Assembly: GCF_000764025.1 (NCBI RefSeq)
Contig: NZ_KN234746.1
Coordinates: 62,001 to 126,000, forward strand
Length of the DNA stretch: 64,000 bases
Source: Pseudohaliea rubra DSM 19751
GTDB taxonomy: Bacteria > Pseudomonadota > Gammaproteobacteria > Pseudomonadales > Halieaceae
Reading direction: 5' to 3'
Within the stretch, counting starts at the first letter, position 1, and each line of letters opens with the position of its first letter. The translations under genes and the position numbers were made by a program. The notes beneath the pieces are model-generated. The model was not told the origin of the DNA, ran no database searches, and worked only from the letters and a program-made list of their open reading frames with translations. Positions 25,586 to 34,412 of this stretch are shown here, piece by piece.

Positions 25586-27132
25586 GAGGCCTCCCAGTAC
25601 GGCGTCCGCAGCTCACGCTTGATAACCTTGCCCAGCGCGTTGCGCGGAAAATCCTCGCGCAATTCCACCGCCTTGAGACGCTGCGCCTTGGCAAGCTGCT
25701 CATTCGCCCAGACCAGCAGCGCATCGGGGTCAACGGCCGCACCGGCCCGGGGGATAACCAACGCGAGGGGAGTCTCCCCCCACTTCGGGTCCGGAATGCC
25801 GATGACGGTGACATCGGAGACGTCCGGATGAGCGCCGACCACCTCTTCGATATCTTTTGGAAAAACGTTGAAACCGCCGGAAATAATCATGTCTTTCTTG
25901 CGGTCGAGGATATAGAGAAAACCGTCCCGGTCCACCTTGCCGATGTCGCCGCTGCGCAGAAAGGTGCGCCCGCGCTCATCGCGCCAGATCGATGCCTCCG
26001 TCTCCGCTTCCCGGTTATGGTAGTGCTTCATCAGCCCGCCGCCGTAGCCCACGATCTCGCCGGGCTCGCCAGCTGGCAGCTCCCGACCCTCGTCGTCGAT
26101 GATGCGCAGATCGAAGCCGATCACCGGCGTGCCCACGGAGCCGCGCTTGTGCTGCTGCTCCGGGCGGCAGATAGTGGCGAAGCCCTCGGAAAACCCGTAT
26201 AGCTCGAAGAGGCCGGGGCCCAGGCGCTCGAGAACCGCTTCCTTCGTGTCCTGCCGCAGCGGCGAGCCCGCTGAGAGCATGTAGCGTAGGGACGAGAGAT
26301 CTGCCTCCGGCAGCGCGGGACTCTCAAGGACACCGATGTATTGCGTCGGCACCATAAAAGTATGGGTAACCCCTTCCCGGGCCACCAGCTCGAGGAAGCT
26401 CTCAGGCGAGAAGCTCTCCATAACCACCACCGTGGCGCCGACGAAGAGCGGCGGCAGCAGCATGAACCAGGTCCCGTTGCTGTAGAGCGAGGTAGTCGCC
26501 AGGGCAACGCTTTCGTGGTCCATGCGCAATTCAAGGGCATTGGAGTAAGACCAGTGCTGCCGCGCCCGATGGGTCTGCACGATGCCCTTGGGCGTGCCCG
26601 TGGTGCCTGACGAATAGATGATATTGAAATCATCACCGAGGTCATAGCGAACCGGCGGCTCGCCCTCGTCCGCTCCCGCCAGCCAGCCGGCGAGCGGCTG
26701 CCACGGGTCGGGGGAGACGCCGGCGCAGAGCAGAAGCCGGTGGTCGCCATCGGCAAGGTCCGCGAGCGCCTCATCGGCCAGGGCCCGGGTCGCATCGCTG
26801 GCGAAAAGAACAGATGCACCCGAGTCCGCCAGGAGCGTTGCGACCTGGGTCGCGGTCAGCATGGTGCTGATAGGCACTACGCAGGCCCCTGACTTCATGA
26901 CCCCGAGCAGCACGACGGCGGTGTCGACGGCATTGTTCATCAACACCGCCACCTTCGAAGGTTTGCCGGCGCCGGCAGCGAGCAGTGCGTTGGCCACCTG
27001 GTTGCAGCGGCGGTTCAGCTCACCCCAGCTGAGCCGCTCGTCACCGCAGACCAGAGCCGTGCTGGCGCCGCGGAACCGTGCATGACTCGCCCAGAGCTCG
27101 GGCAGAAATACCTGGGTATCATCCAGGGCCAT
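25582..27132 (-). CDS. Acyl-CoA synthetase / AMP-dependent ligase
   Basis: 516 residues. The ATG at 27132 is used; the open frame upstream crosses the promoter. The P-loop-like 'IIYSSGTTGTPKGI' (A3), 'YGFSEG' (A5), 'RSGDIGKVDRDGFLYILDRKKD' region (A7-A8) and the C-terminal 'NALGKVIKREL' with the catalytic Lys identify the ANL superfamily. It activates a carboxylic acid to its CoA ester in the cytoplasm. Together with the overlapping thiolase it would form a two-gene degradation unit divergent from the P450. The acid is unknown. Confidence 0.88.
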   Translation of the reverse strand: MALDDTQVFLPELWASHARFRGASTALVCGDERLSWGELNRRCNQVANALLAAGAGKPSKVAVLMNNAVDTAVVLLGVMKSGACVVPISTMLTATQVATLLADSGASVLFASDATRALADEALADLADGDHRLLLCAGVSPDPWQPLAGWLAGADEGEPPVRYDLGDDFNIIYSSGTTGTPKGIVQTHRARQHWSYSNALELRMDHESVALATTSLYSNGTWFMLLPPLFVGATVVVMESFSPESFLELVAREGVTHTFMVPTQYIGVLESPALPEADLSSLRYMLSAGSPLRQDTKEAVLERLGPGLFELYGFSEGFATICRPEQQHKRGSVGTPVIGFDLRIIDDEGRELPAGEPGEIVGYGGGLMKHYHNREAETEASIWRDERGRTFLRSGDIGKVDRDGFLYILDRKKDMIISGGFNVFPKDIEEVVGAHPDVSDVTVIGIPDPKWGETPLALVIPRAGAAVDPDALLVWANEQLAKAQRLKAVELREDFPRNALGKVIKRELRTPYWEAS

Positions 27133-27173
27133 GAAACACCTCTCGTTATTACTCTCGTTATTGTCGTCCCTGA

Positions 27174-27201
27174 CATACCAAGTGATCGCTTGGTTGGTAT
27201 G
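27174..27201. promoter_or_regulatory. Candidate TetR-type operator, copy 3 (nested palindrome)
   Basis: The inner site 27177-27194 is an imperfect palindrome with arms ACCAAG and CTTGGT. An outer inverted repeat CATACCAA (27174-27181) and TTGGTATG (27194-27201) is nested around it. It sits between the divergent CoA ligase (start 27132) and P450 (start 27252) genes, where a repressor could control both. Confidence 0.6.
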
Positions 27202-27251
27202 CTTTGCGCTGTTAACATACCAGCGTCGACGGGTGATGCAAGGGGGAAGGT

Positions 27252-28490
27252 ATGGCAACCGGCAAGGCGCCCGCAGCGCAAGACGTCCACTACGACCCGC
27301 GGGACCAGGTAACGATCAATGATCCCATCCCGGTACTGCGCCAGCTGCAGGATCAGGCACCGGTGTACTGGTGCGAGGCCCTGCGTGGCTGGGTGATCAC
27401 CCGCTATGACGACGTAAAAGCCGTGCTGCGGAACGAGGACTTCTCTGCGGATCGCATCACGCCCTTTTTCGAGGCACAGCCGCCGGAGCGGCAGGCGCCG
27501 ATCCAGCAACTCATCCGCTACCTGAACACCTGGGTCGCCTTCAAGGATCCGCCGGAGCATACGCGGCTGCGCAAGCTCATGAAAACGGTGTTCACGCCGG
27601 AAGCCGTGGCCGGCCAGCGCGGGGTGGTAGAGAAGTCCGTGCAGCGTCTCCTTGGGCGCTTGGAGACCCTGCAGGAATTCGACTTCATCAGCGAATTCGC
27701 CTTCCCTCTCCCGGCCATGGTGATTCTTGATCTTCTGGGTCTGCCGGAAGAAGACATGGACGACCTCAAGAGCTGGTCGAACAAGATGCAGCTGTTCATC
27801 GGCAGCGCCACGACCTCGCCGCAAAAATACGATCTCGCCGAAGAGGGGGCGATCGCCATGGCCGCCTATTTCCGCGAGGCCATCCGCGAACGCGAGCAGC
27901 ATCCCGGGAACGACCTGATCACCCACCTCCTCGCGCTGCGGGAGGTGGACGATGCGCTCACCGAAGACGAGGTCATCGGCACATCCATGCTGTTCCTCTT
28001 CGGTGGACACGAAACCACGACCAACCTCATCGGCAACGGCGTCCGGGTCCTGCTCACGCATCCGGCCGAGAAAGAGCGGCTCATGACCGAGCCGGCACTC
28101 GTCGACAGCGCCATCGAGGAAATCCTCCGCTACGACGGGCCCACCGGCGCATCGGTGCGGCTGGTCAAGCACAGCCACAGCATGCACGGTGTCCACCTCG
28201 AGGCCGGTGAGCGGGTTTTTGTGATGATCAATGCTGCCAACCGCGATCCACGCGCCTGGGAAGAGCCGGACCGCTTCGACATCACCCGCTCCCCGAACCT
28301 GCACCTCACCTTCAACTATGGCCCGCATTTCTGCATGGGCGCCCCCCTGGCCCGCCTGGAAGGCCAGGTTGCCATCGGTGAAGTGCTGCGTCGCCTGCCG
28401 GGGCTGACCCTGGCTGCCGAGGAATACGACTACATGGATACGATGATCATGCGCGGTGTCCGCAGCATGCCGGTGCGCAACACGCCCTGA
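27252..28490 (+). CDS. Cytochrome P450
   Basis: 412 residues, soluble bacterial type. The I-helix motif 'FGGHETTTN' lies near residue 249, the ExxR motif in 'EEILRYDG', and the haem-Cys loop 'FNYGPHFCMGAPLAR' near 354-368. It would hydroxylate a small hydrophobic molecule using electrons from a ferredoxin/reductase pair that is not in this window. The close bacterial families CYP107/CYP125-like act on terpenoids, steroids or fatty acids; I cannot choose among them. AAGGGGGAAGG precedes the ATG. Confidence 0.92.
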   Translation: MATGKAPAAQDVHYDPRDQVTINDPIPVLRQLQDQAPVYWCEALRGWVITRYDDVKAVLRNEDFSADRITPFFEAQPPERQAPIQQLIRYLNTWVAFKDPPEHTRLRKLMKTVFTPEAVAGQRGVVEKSVQRLLGRLETLQEFDFISEFAFPLPAMVILDLLGLPEEDMDDLKSWSNKMQLFIGSATTSPQKYDLAEEGAIAMAAYFREAIREREQHPGNDLITHLLALREVDDALTEDEVIGTSMLFLFGGHETTTNLIGNGVRVLLTHPAEKERLMTEPALVDSAIEEILRYDGPTGASVRLVKHSHSMHGVHLEAGERVFVMINAANRDPRAWEEPDRFDITRSPNLHLTFNYGPHFCMGAPLARLEGQVAIGEVLRRLPGLTLAAEEYDYMDTMIMRGVRSMPVRNTP

Positions 28491-28523
28491 CCCGCCCTGG
28501 CTTTGGCAGCACCCGTGCGCGCT

Positions 28524-29366
28524 TCAGTCGAGATCCGCGGCCGAGTGGCGCTCCCGAAGCTGTTCCTCCTCCGGCCCCCAGACACGATTCACGCGCCGGC
28601 CTCGCTGAACCGCCGGCCGCGCCTCCAGGGCCTCGGCCCACCGCTTTACGTGCACGTAGCTGCCGACGTCGAGAAACGCCTGGGCGTTGTAGATATCGCC
28701 GGTGACCAGTACCCCGTACCAGGGCCAGGTCGCCATGTCGGCGATCGTGTAGGCGTCACCGGCGAGGTATTCGTGGTCGGCAAGGTGGCGATCGAGCACA
28801 TCGAGCTGGCGCTTCACCTCCATGGCATAGCGATTAATGGGGTACTCGTATTTCTCCGGGGCGTAGGCGTAGAAGTGGCCGAAGCCGCCCCCCAGGATCG
28901 GCGCGCTTGCCATCTGCCAGAACAGCCAGCAGAGCGTTTCGCTGCGGGCCTCGCCCTCGGCCGGCAGGAAGGCATCAAACTTCTCGGCGAGGTACATGAG
29001 GATCGCGCCGGACTCGAAGAGCCGCGTGGGCTTTTCCGTGCTGCGATCGAGGAGCGCCGGGATCTTGGAGTTAGGGTTAAGGGCGACAAAGCCGCTGCCG
29101 AACTGATCGCCCTCGAGGATGTTGACGATCCAGGCGTCGTACTCGGCACCGCTGTGGCCGAGGGCCAGAAGCTCCTCGAGCATCACTGTGACCTTGACGC
29201 CGTTCGGCGTGGCCAGGGAATAGAGCTGCAGGGGATGCTCGCCCGCGGGCAGCTCGGCCTCGTGGGTGGCCCCGGCTACCGGTCGATTGATGTTGGCGAA
29301 GCGGCCGCCGCTGGCGGCGTCCCAGGTCCAGACGCGCGGCGGGGTGTAGCCGGATTCTTCGCTCAT
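28524..29366 (-). CDS. yghU: Glutathione-dependent disulfide-bond oxidoreductase (YghU type)
   Basis: 280 residues, the normal YghU length. The long N-terminal arm before the thioredoxin-like domain ('RVWTWDAASGGRFANINRP'), 'LYSLATPNGVKVTVMLEELL' with the TPNG motif, 'NPNSKIPALLD', 'FESGAILMYLAEKF' and the conserved 'GGGFGHFYAYAPEKYEYP' are all typical of YghU. The enzyme binds two glutathiones and reduces disulfides such as 2-hydroxyethyl disulfide in vitro; the physiological role is unclear. The start overlaps the stop of the DUF2452 gene (ATGA). Confidence 0.9.
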   Translation of the reverse strand: MSEESGYTPPRVWTWDAASGGRFANINRPVAGATHEAELPAGEHPLQLYSLATPNGVKVTVMLEELLALGHSGAEYDAWIVNILEGDQFGSGFVALNPNSKIPALLDRSTEKPTRLFESGAILMYLAEKFDAFLPAEGEARSETLCWLFWQMASAPILGGGFGHFYAYAPEKYEYPINRYAMEVKRQLDVLDRHLADHEYLAGDAYTIADMATWPWYGVLVTGDIYNAQAFLDVGSYVHVKRWAEALEARPAVQRGRRVNRVWGPEEEQLRERHSAADLD

Positions 29367-30022
29367 GAAAGTGTGTCCTCTTCGTTGCCAATCGTTGCAT
29401 GCTCACCTGCCTGCTGTGGTGCTGTCAAAGCCAATTGGCGCAGGCCCGCGGCACCGAGGCGCAGCGTCTCCCGGGCGTCGGCATGGCCCGCCCCGGCGGC
29501 AGCCAGAGACTGGCGCAGGGAGGCGCCGAGGCCGGCGGCCAGAAGGCGGCGGTAATAGGGCAGGTCCCGGCGGTAACCCGGCAGCTGCTCCGCCAGCGGC
29601 CCGGCCACATCCAGCCGCTCCAGGAAGTCCTGCACCAGGGCGGCGACACGGGCGCACAGCCCGGGGTTGGCTGCAAGGGCCTCTTCCGCCTGCAGGGCCC
29701 AGGTCATGTCCTCGCGCAGCCAGCAGGGGCCGAGGCAGTCACCCGGGGCGCGCTCGCCCCATTCCTCCGGCGACACCAGGGACAGACGCCAGCCGTTGTC
29801 AGCACCGTAGAGGTAGTAGCGCTGGCCGGGCACCGGGCGCAGATCGCAGCGCGCCGACAGCACCAGGGTCGAGGCGAAAAGATCGAGGATGATTTCTGTC
29901 GGCCCTTTGGCGGCAGCGCCGCGGGGACGCAGGGCGTGCCAGTGAGCCAGCACAGGCACCAGACCCTTGCCCTGCGGGTTGGGGTTTTTCGTGGTGAGGG
30001 GATTACGGTCGGGTATCGTCAT
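29363..30022 (-). CDS. DUF2452 family protein
   Basis: 219 residues. The N-terminal 'NPNPQGKGLVPVLAHWHAL' and 'YYLYGADNGWRLSLVSPEEW' match DUF2452 proteins, which are found in bacteria and eukaryotes without known function. The start at ATG 30022 is chosen because it begins directly before the conserved block; the longer frame upstream runs through the DUF501 gene. It is translationally coupled to yghU behind it and follows the DUF501 gene by 32 bases, so the three probably form an operon. Confidence 0.75.
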   Translation of the reverse strand: MTIPDRNPLTTKNPNPQGKGLVPVLAHWHALRPRGAAAKGPTEIILDLFASTLVLSARCDLRPVPGQRYYLYGADNGWRLSLVSPEEWGERAPGDCLGPCWLREDMTWALQAEEALAANPGLCARVAALVQDFLERLDVAGPLAEQLPGYRRDLPYYRRLLAAGLGASLRQSLAAAGAGHADARETLRLGAAGLRQLALTAPQQAGEHATIGNEEDTLS

Positions 30023-30054
30023 GGCGCTTGTTACGCAGGGAGGCGCCCGGCGGC

Positions 30055-30555
30055 TCAGGCCGCCGCCCAGTGCGCGTCGAGGAGACCGCCAATGCTGTTG
30101 GGCTCCACCAGGTGTGCCGCGTACCAGGTGTGCAGGCAGCGGATACGCTGAAAATCGGCGATACCGCCGATGCCGCGCTCGGCCAGCGCAGCCCACTGTC
30201 CCCGGGCCTCGAGCCGGGCACGCTCCCCGGCAGTCAGATAGCGCTCACGCAGTGCAATGTGCCGTCGATGGTCTGCCGCCATGGCCTCGGCGATACCCGG
30301 CTCGCTGCGGACCCGGGCCTGCAACTCAGCGATGAGTCCTCCGGCCTCCGTGCGGTCGATACGCAGCTTGAGTACGGGATCGATAAGCCAGAACAGTGTC
30401 GGGAAAGGTTTACCGTCGACCACGGAGGCGACCCGGATCACCGCCGGCTCCCCTGCCGCGTCGCGCACGGCAACGGCCCGCAGGCCCCGGGGCTCGCGGC
30501 CCAGGCGAGCAGTGATGGTGGCGAGGGTGGCGGCGTCAATATCCATGGCGCGCAT
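30055..30555 (-). CDS. DUF501 family protein
   Basis: 166 residues from ATG 30555; an ATG three codons later at 30546 is equally possible because neither has a strong ribosome-binding site. 'LGREPRGLRAVAVR', 'FPTLFWLIDPVL' and the C-terminal 'IRCLHTWYAAHLV' are the family's conserved blocks. DUF501 (COG1507) has no established function; it occurs widely in actinobacteria and proteobacteria. It is divergent from the cobalamin riboswitch. Confidence 0.8.
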   Translation of the reverse strand: MRAMDIDAATLATITARLGREPRGLRAVAVRDAAGEPAVIRVASVVDGKPFPTLFWLIDPVLKLRIDRTEAGGLIAELQARVRSEPGIAEAMAADHRRHIALRERYLTAGERARLEARGQWAALAERGIGGIADFQRIRCLHTWYAAHLVEPNSIGGLLDAHWAAA

Positions 30556-30602
30556 TCTAGCGCATTGTTTGACATTACCCGGACACAGCCCTAAAGTCAC
30601 CG

Positions 30603-30757
30603 GCGTTCAGGTGCCTGCCGGTGCAGTGCGAACACTGCATCTGGGTAGGTTAAATGGGAAGACTGGTGCGGCCCCTCGGGCCAAGGCCAGCGCTGCCCCC
30701 GCAACGGTATGCGGCTGCGTTCATCGGAGCGCGCCGCGAGCCCGATACCTGCCTGGA
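30603..30757 (+). promoter_or_regulatory. Cobalamin riboswitch aptamer
   Basis: The aptamer landmarks occur in order: CAGGTGCC (30608-30615), GGTTAAATGGGAA (30648-30660), the GGTGCGGCCCC segment, the conserved GCCAGCGCTGCCCCCGCAAC core starting at 30686, and the closing AGCCCGATACCTGCC box (30739-30753). The 5' CAGGT and 3' ACCTG can pair as the closing helix. It lies 112 bases before btuB, its usual target. Binding of adenosylcobalamin should lower btuB expression. Confidence 0.93.
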
Positions 30758-30832
30758 CATGTGCACCGATGGAGCGGAGGGCTTCATTAAAGGTCGCTGA
30801 GTGTTTGCGCATTCCGTCTCCTTGATTCCCTC

Positions 30833-30861
30833 CCTCAATCGCCCGCTTAAGGCTATTGAGG
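30833..30861 (+). promoter_or_regulatory. RBS-sequestering hairpin (riboswitch expression platform)
   Basis: CCTCAAT (30833-30839) can pair perfectly with ATTGAGG (30855-30861), whose GAGG is the Shine-Dalgarno sequence of btuB (ATG 30869). The 7-base stem and 15-base loop would hide the ribosome site, which fits translational control by the riboswitch. No terminator is seen between the aptamer and btuB. Confidence 0.65.
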
Positions 30862-30868
30862 AACCACC

Positions 30869-32731
30869 ATGAAACACCCTTTCCCCACCCGAGCCCTGGC
30901 CCTTGCCCTGGCGCCGACCGCTGCGCTGGCACAGGCAGCCGCCACCAGTCCTCTCGAAGAAATCGTCGTCACCTCCTCGCGGGTCCCCATGCCCCTGCGC
31001 GAGGTGGGCACGGCTATCAGCGTGATCGACGAGGAAGAGATTACCCGCCGCGGCTTTAACTCTCTCGCCGAGATTCTGCGCACGCAGCCCTCCGTCGCCG
31101 CATCGAACACCGGTGGCCCCGGGGCCGCGACGGCCATCCGGATCCGTGGCGAGGAGGGCTTCCGCACCAAGGTCCTGGTCGATGGTATCGATATCACGGA
31201 CACTTCCGGCACCCAGTTCAGCCCGCGCATGGAGCAGTTCCTTTCCTCCGGCATTCAGCGCGTGGAGATCCTCCGCGGGCCCCAGGGCCTCATGTACGGT
31301 GCCGATGCCGGCGGCGTCATCAACATCACCACACAGACACCGCAGGACGGCCTGGGCGGGCGCATCGATGCGGAGGTCGGCAGCTTTGGTACGCGGGAAC
31401 TCAGCGGCAGCTTCGGCGGTGACCTCGGAGCCGTGGACTTCCTGCTCGGCGCCGCCAGCTTCGAGACCGATGGTTTCAACGCGCGCACCACGGACACGGA
31501 CCTCGGCGACGACGACGGCTACGAGAATCTGAGCTACAACGGCCGCATCGGCTGGGCTGTGACGGACACCCTGCGCCTGTCCGTAGCCGCGCGCCGCACC
31601 GAGGGCGAAAACGACTACGACAACTGCTTCACCGTGACAACCTTCGCTCCGAGCAACGCCTGCAGCGATGACTTCATCCAGGACGCAGTGCGCGTCGCCG
31701 CAGACTACCAGGGTCAGAGCTTCACCCATCAGCTTGCCTTCAGCGAGAACAGCACGGAACGGGATTTCTTTACGGAGGGGCTACGCAGCTTCGGCGCAGA
31801 AGGCGAACTGTCGCGCCTGTCCTACGTGGGCAGCTGGCGCGGCGGTGAGGCGCTGCGCCTGGTGTACGGCTTTGATCAGGAAACGCAGGCCATCGACGAT
31901 GGCAGCTTCGATCGCGATCGGGATCAGACCGGGCTCTTCGGCGAGCTCCAGGGCCGCCTCGGCGACGGCTTCACCGTGACCGCCGGCGTGCGCAACGACG
32001 ACAATGACGACTTCGGCAGCCACGACTCCTACCGGGTGAGCGGCGCCTGGGTGACCGCTCTGGCCGCCGGCGAGCTCAAGCTCCGGGGCACCTGGGGCAC
32101 AGGCTTCCGCGCCCCCAGCCTTTACGAGATCAGCTACAACCGCGGACCCTTCGCCTTCTCCCCCGCCGCGACTGCCGGCCTGCGCGAAGAAACCAGCGAG
32201 GGCTACGATCTCGGCGTCGCCTGGGCCGGCGCCGCAGGCGAGTATCTCGAACTGACCTGGTTCGAACAGCAGGTCGAGAACCAGATTTTCTTCGACCTGA
32301 TCGGTTTCTCCGGCTATCTGCAGGAGGACGGTGAGTCAGAATCCCGGGGCGTGGAACTGGCCGCCGCCTGGCCACTCGCCGGTGGCCTCGCCCTCAGCGG
32401 CAACTACACCTGGAACGATACGGAAACCGCCACCGGCGAGCAGCGTGCGAGGCGCCCGGAGCACCTGGGCAACGCGGGGCTGACCTTCACCTCCAGGGAC
32501 CAGCGCCTGAAGCTCGGCGCCCACCTTCGCCTGTCCCGGGACGCCGTAAGTACCGCCGCCACGCCCCTGGACGACTACGAGGTTGTGGATCTGAACGCCA
32601 GCTTCGAGCTGTTCCCGGGACTCACGATCTTCGGTCGGCTCGAGAACGCTCTGGACGAAGACTACGAAGAAGTGCCCACCTACAACACTGCCGAGCGCGC
32701 CGCCTATGCGGGCCTGCGCTACCGCTTCTGA
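30869..32731 (+). CDS. btuB: TonB-dependent vitamin B12 receptor BtuB
   Basis: 620 residues, the usual BtuB size. A signal peptide ends near 'AALAQA'; the TonB-box/plug entry is 'LEEIVVTSSRVPMPL', and the plug contains 'VLVDGIDITDTSGT' and 'RVEILRGPQGLMYGADAGGVINI'. The 22-strand barrel ends 'AYAGLRYRF' with terminal Phe. The riboswitch in front and cobO-btuCDF behind make cobalamin the ligand. It moves B12 across the outer membrane with energy from TonB-ExbB-ExbD, which are not in this window. Confidence 0.95.
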   Translation: MKHPFPTRALALALAPTAALAQAAATSPLEEIVVTSSRVPMPLREVGTAISVIDEEEITRRGFNSLAEILRTQPSVAASNTGGPGAATAIRIRGEEGFRTKVLVDGIDITDTSGTQFSPRMEQFLSSGIQRVEILRGPQGLMYGADAGGVINITTQTPQDGLGGRIDAEVGSFGTRELSGSFGGDLGAVDFLLGAASFETDGFNARTTDTDLGDDDGYENLSYNGRIGWAVTDTLRLSVAARRTEGENDYDNCFTVTTFAPSNACSDDFIQDAVRVAADYQGQSFTHQLAFSENSTERDFFTEGLRSFGAEGELSRLSYVGSWRGGEALRLVYGFDQETQAIDDGSFDRDRDQTGLFGELQGRLGDGFTVTAGVRNDDNDDFGSHDSYRVSGAWVTALAAGELKLRGTWGTGFRAPSLYEISYNRGPFAFSPAATAGLREETSEGYDLGVAWAGAAGEYLELTWFEQQVENQIFFDLIGFSGYLQEDGESESRGVELAAAWPLAGGLALSGNYTWNDTETATGEQRARRPEHLGNAGLTFTSRDQRLKLGAHLRLSRDAVSTAATPLDDYEVVDLNASFELFPGLTIFGRLENALDEDYEEVPTYNTAERAAYAGLRYRF

Positions 32732-32754
32732 GACCGGAGACAGGAGACAGGACA

Positions 32755-33366
32755 ATGAGTGACGACACAAAGCGCGACGAGAAGCACAAGCGCGCCATGC
32801 AGAAGCAGAAAGAAAAAGTCGATGCGAGCATTGCTGCCGCGCAGCTGGAGCGCGGCGTAGCCGTGCTCCTCACGGGCAACGGCAAGGGCAAGTCGAGTTC
32901 TGCCTTCGGCATGGTCATGCGCGCCCTGGGCTATGGCCAGAAGGTCGGCGTGGTGCAGTTCATCAAGGGAGAGCAACTCTCCGGAGAGGAGCTGTACCTG
33001 CGCGACAAATGCCCGGAGGTGGAGTTCTATCAGATGGGCACCGGCTTCACCTGGAACACGCAGGACCGCAGCGGCGATATCGCCGCCGCCCGGCGCACCT
33101 GGGACAAGGTAAAGCCAATGCTTGCGGACCCGTCCTTCGACCTGGTGGTCCTCGACGAACTGACCTACATGCTGTCCTTTGACTATCTCGACGAAGACGA
33201 GGTGCTCGAGGCGCTGGCCAACCGACCGCGAGAGCAGAGCGTGGTGGTTACGGGCCGCGGCGGCGGCCAGGGGCTGCAGACAATCATGGATACGGTGTCT
33301 GAGGTCCGCGAGCTGAAGCACGCCTACACCGCGGGCATCAAGGCCCGCCAGGGCGTGGATTTCTGA
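32755..33366 (+). CDS. cobO: Cob(I)alamin adenosyltransferase
   Basis: 203 residues, CobA/CobO/BtuR family. The Walker A 'TGNGKGKSSSAFG' lies at about 40-52, 'VGVVQFIKG' and 'LVVLDELTY' (Walker B-like) follow, and 'VVVTGRGG' is near the end. The enzyme transfers the adenosyl group of ATP to reduced corrinoid to give adenosylcobalamin, in the cytoplasm. It sits between the outer-membrane receptor and the ABC importer, so imported B12 would be adenosylated at once. AGGAGACAGGAC precedes the ATG. Confidence 0.93.
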   Translation: MSDDTKRDEKHKRAMQKQKEKVDASIAAAQLERGVAVLLTGNGKGKSSSAFGMVMRALGYGQKVGVVQFIKGEQLSGEELYLRDKCPEVEFYQMGTGFTWNTQDRSGDIAAARRTWDKVKPMLADPSFDLVVLDELTYMLSFDYLDEDEVLEALANRPREQSVVVTGRGGGQGLQTIMDTVSEVRELKHAYTAGIKARQGVDF

Positions 33367-34412
33367 ACGCAACGGACGCGCGCAAGCGGCGGGCGCGGCG
33401 CTTTCTGGCGCTGCTCGCCGCCCTGCTGCTACCTGCGGCGCTTGCGAGCCTCGCGCTCGGCGCCGTTCCCCTCGGGCCCAGCGAACTCGCGGCCGGCCTC
33501 ACTGCGGCCCTGGCGGGCGATTTTTCCGACCCGGCCACAACCATCCTCGCCCGGCTGCGCCTGCCGCGAACGCTGCTGGCCTCTTCCATGGGTGCTATTC
33601 TCGCCCTCTGCGGGGCCGTCAGCCAGGGCCTGTTCCGCAATCCGCTAGCGGATCCGTCGCTGATCGGCGTGACCGGGGGTGCCACCCTTGGCGCGGCGGC
33701 GGCCATGGTGCTGGGCGCCGGTGCCCTGCCGGCGCTGCCAGTACTGACCGTCATTTCCTTTGGCGCTTTCGCCGGCGGGGTCGCCGCGGTACTCCTTGTC
33801 TACCGCCTCGCCACCGACAGTACCGGGACCTCCGTGGCAACAATGCTTCTTGCGGGGATCGCCATCACGGCTCTCGCCGGCGCCCTCGTCTCCCTGGTTG
33901 AGTTCTATGCGGACAATGCGCTGCTCAGACGAATCAGTCTGTGGAAGATGGGCGGGCTCGAGACCGGCAGCCGGCCCGAAGTCGTGCTCGCCCTCGCGGT
34001 CACGGCCGTGCTCTGTGTGGCTCTGCCGCGGCACGGCACGGCGTTGAACGCGCTGCTCCTCGGGGAGTCGGAAGCGGCTCACCTCGGCATCCGCGTCGGT
34101 CGCCTGAAGGCCGTTCTCGTAACCTGGATCGCCCTGGGCGTGGGCGTGTCCGTTGCCCTGGCGGGCACTATCGCCTTCGTCGGCCTGGTGGTGCCTCACG
34201 TGGTGCGCCTGGCCATCGGTCCGGACCACCGCTATCTGCTCCCGGGCTCGGCGCTGGCCGGCGCCATTCTGCTGCTTCTGGCCGACACGGCAGCGCGGCT
34301 ACTGGCACCGCCGGCGGAGATTCCCGTAGGGATCCTGACGGCTATCGTGGGGGTGCCGTTCTTCCTGTCTCTGCTGCGGCAGCGGGCCCGCTTCGGGATG
34401 GTGGCTCCGTGA
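33363..34412 (+). CDS. btuC: Cobalamin ABC transporter permease (FecCD family), apparent CTG start
   Basis: 349 residues if translation begins at CTG 33363, which overlaps the cobO stop (CTGA). The frame is open back to 33303, but no ATG, GTG or TTG occurs in it before ATG 33588. That internal ATG would remove 75 residues including the first membrane helix ('FLALLAALLLPAALASLAL') and the family block 'ARLRLPRTLLASSMGA'. A GGGCGTGGA stretch lies just before the CTG. The remaining body has the 8-10 helix FecCD pattern: 'QGLFRNPLADPSLIGVTGG', 'GLVVPHVVRLAIGPDHR' and 'PVGILTAIVGVPFF'. It forms the membrane channel with the ATPase encoded next. Confidence 0.88.
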   Translation: MNATDARKRRARRFLALLAALLLPAALASLALGAVPLGPSELAAGLTAALAGDFSDPATTILARLRLPRTLLASSMGAILALCGAVSQGLFRNPLADPSLIGVTGGATLGAAAAMVLGAGALPALPVLTVISFGAFAGGVAAVLLVYRLATDSTGTSVATMLLAGIAITALAGALVSLVEFYADNALLRRISLWKMGGLETGSRPEVVLALAVTAVLCVALPRHGTALNALLLGESEAAHLGIRVGRLKAVLVTWIALGVGVSVALAGTIAFVGLVVPHVVRLAIGPDHRYLLPGSALAGAILLLLADTAARLLAPPAEIPVGILTAIVGVPFFLSLLRQRARFGMVAP

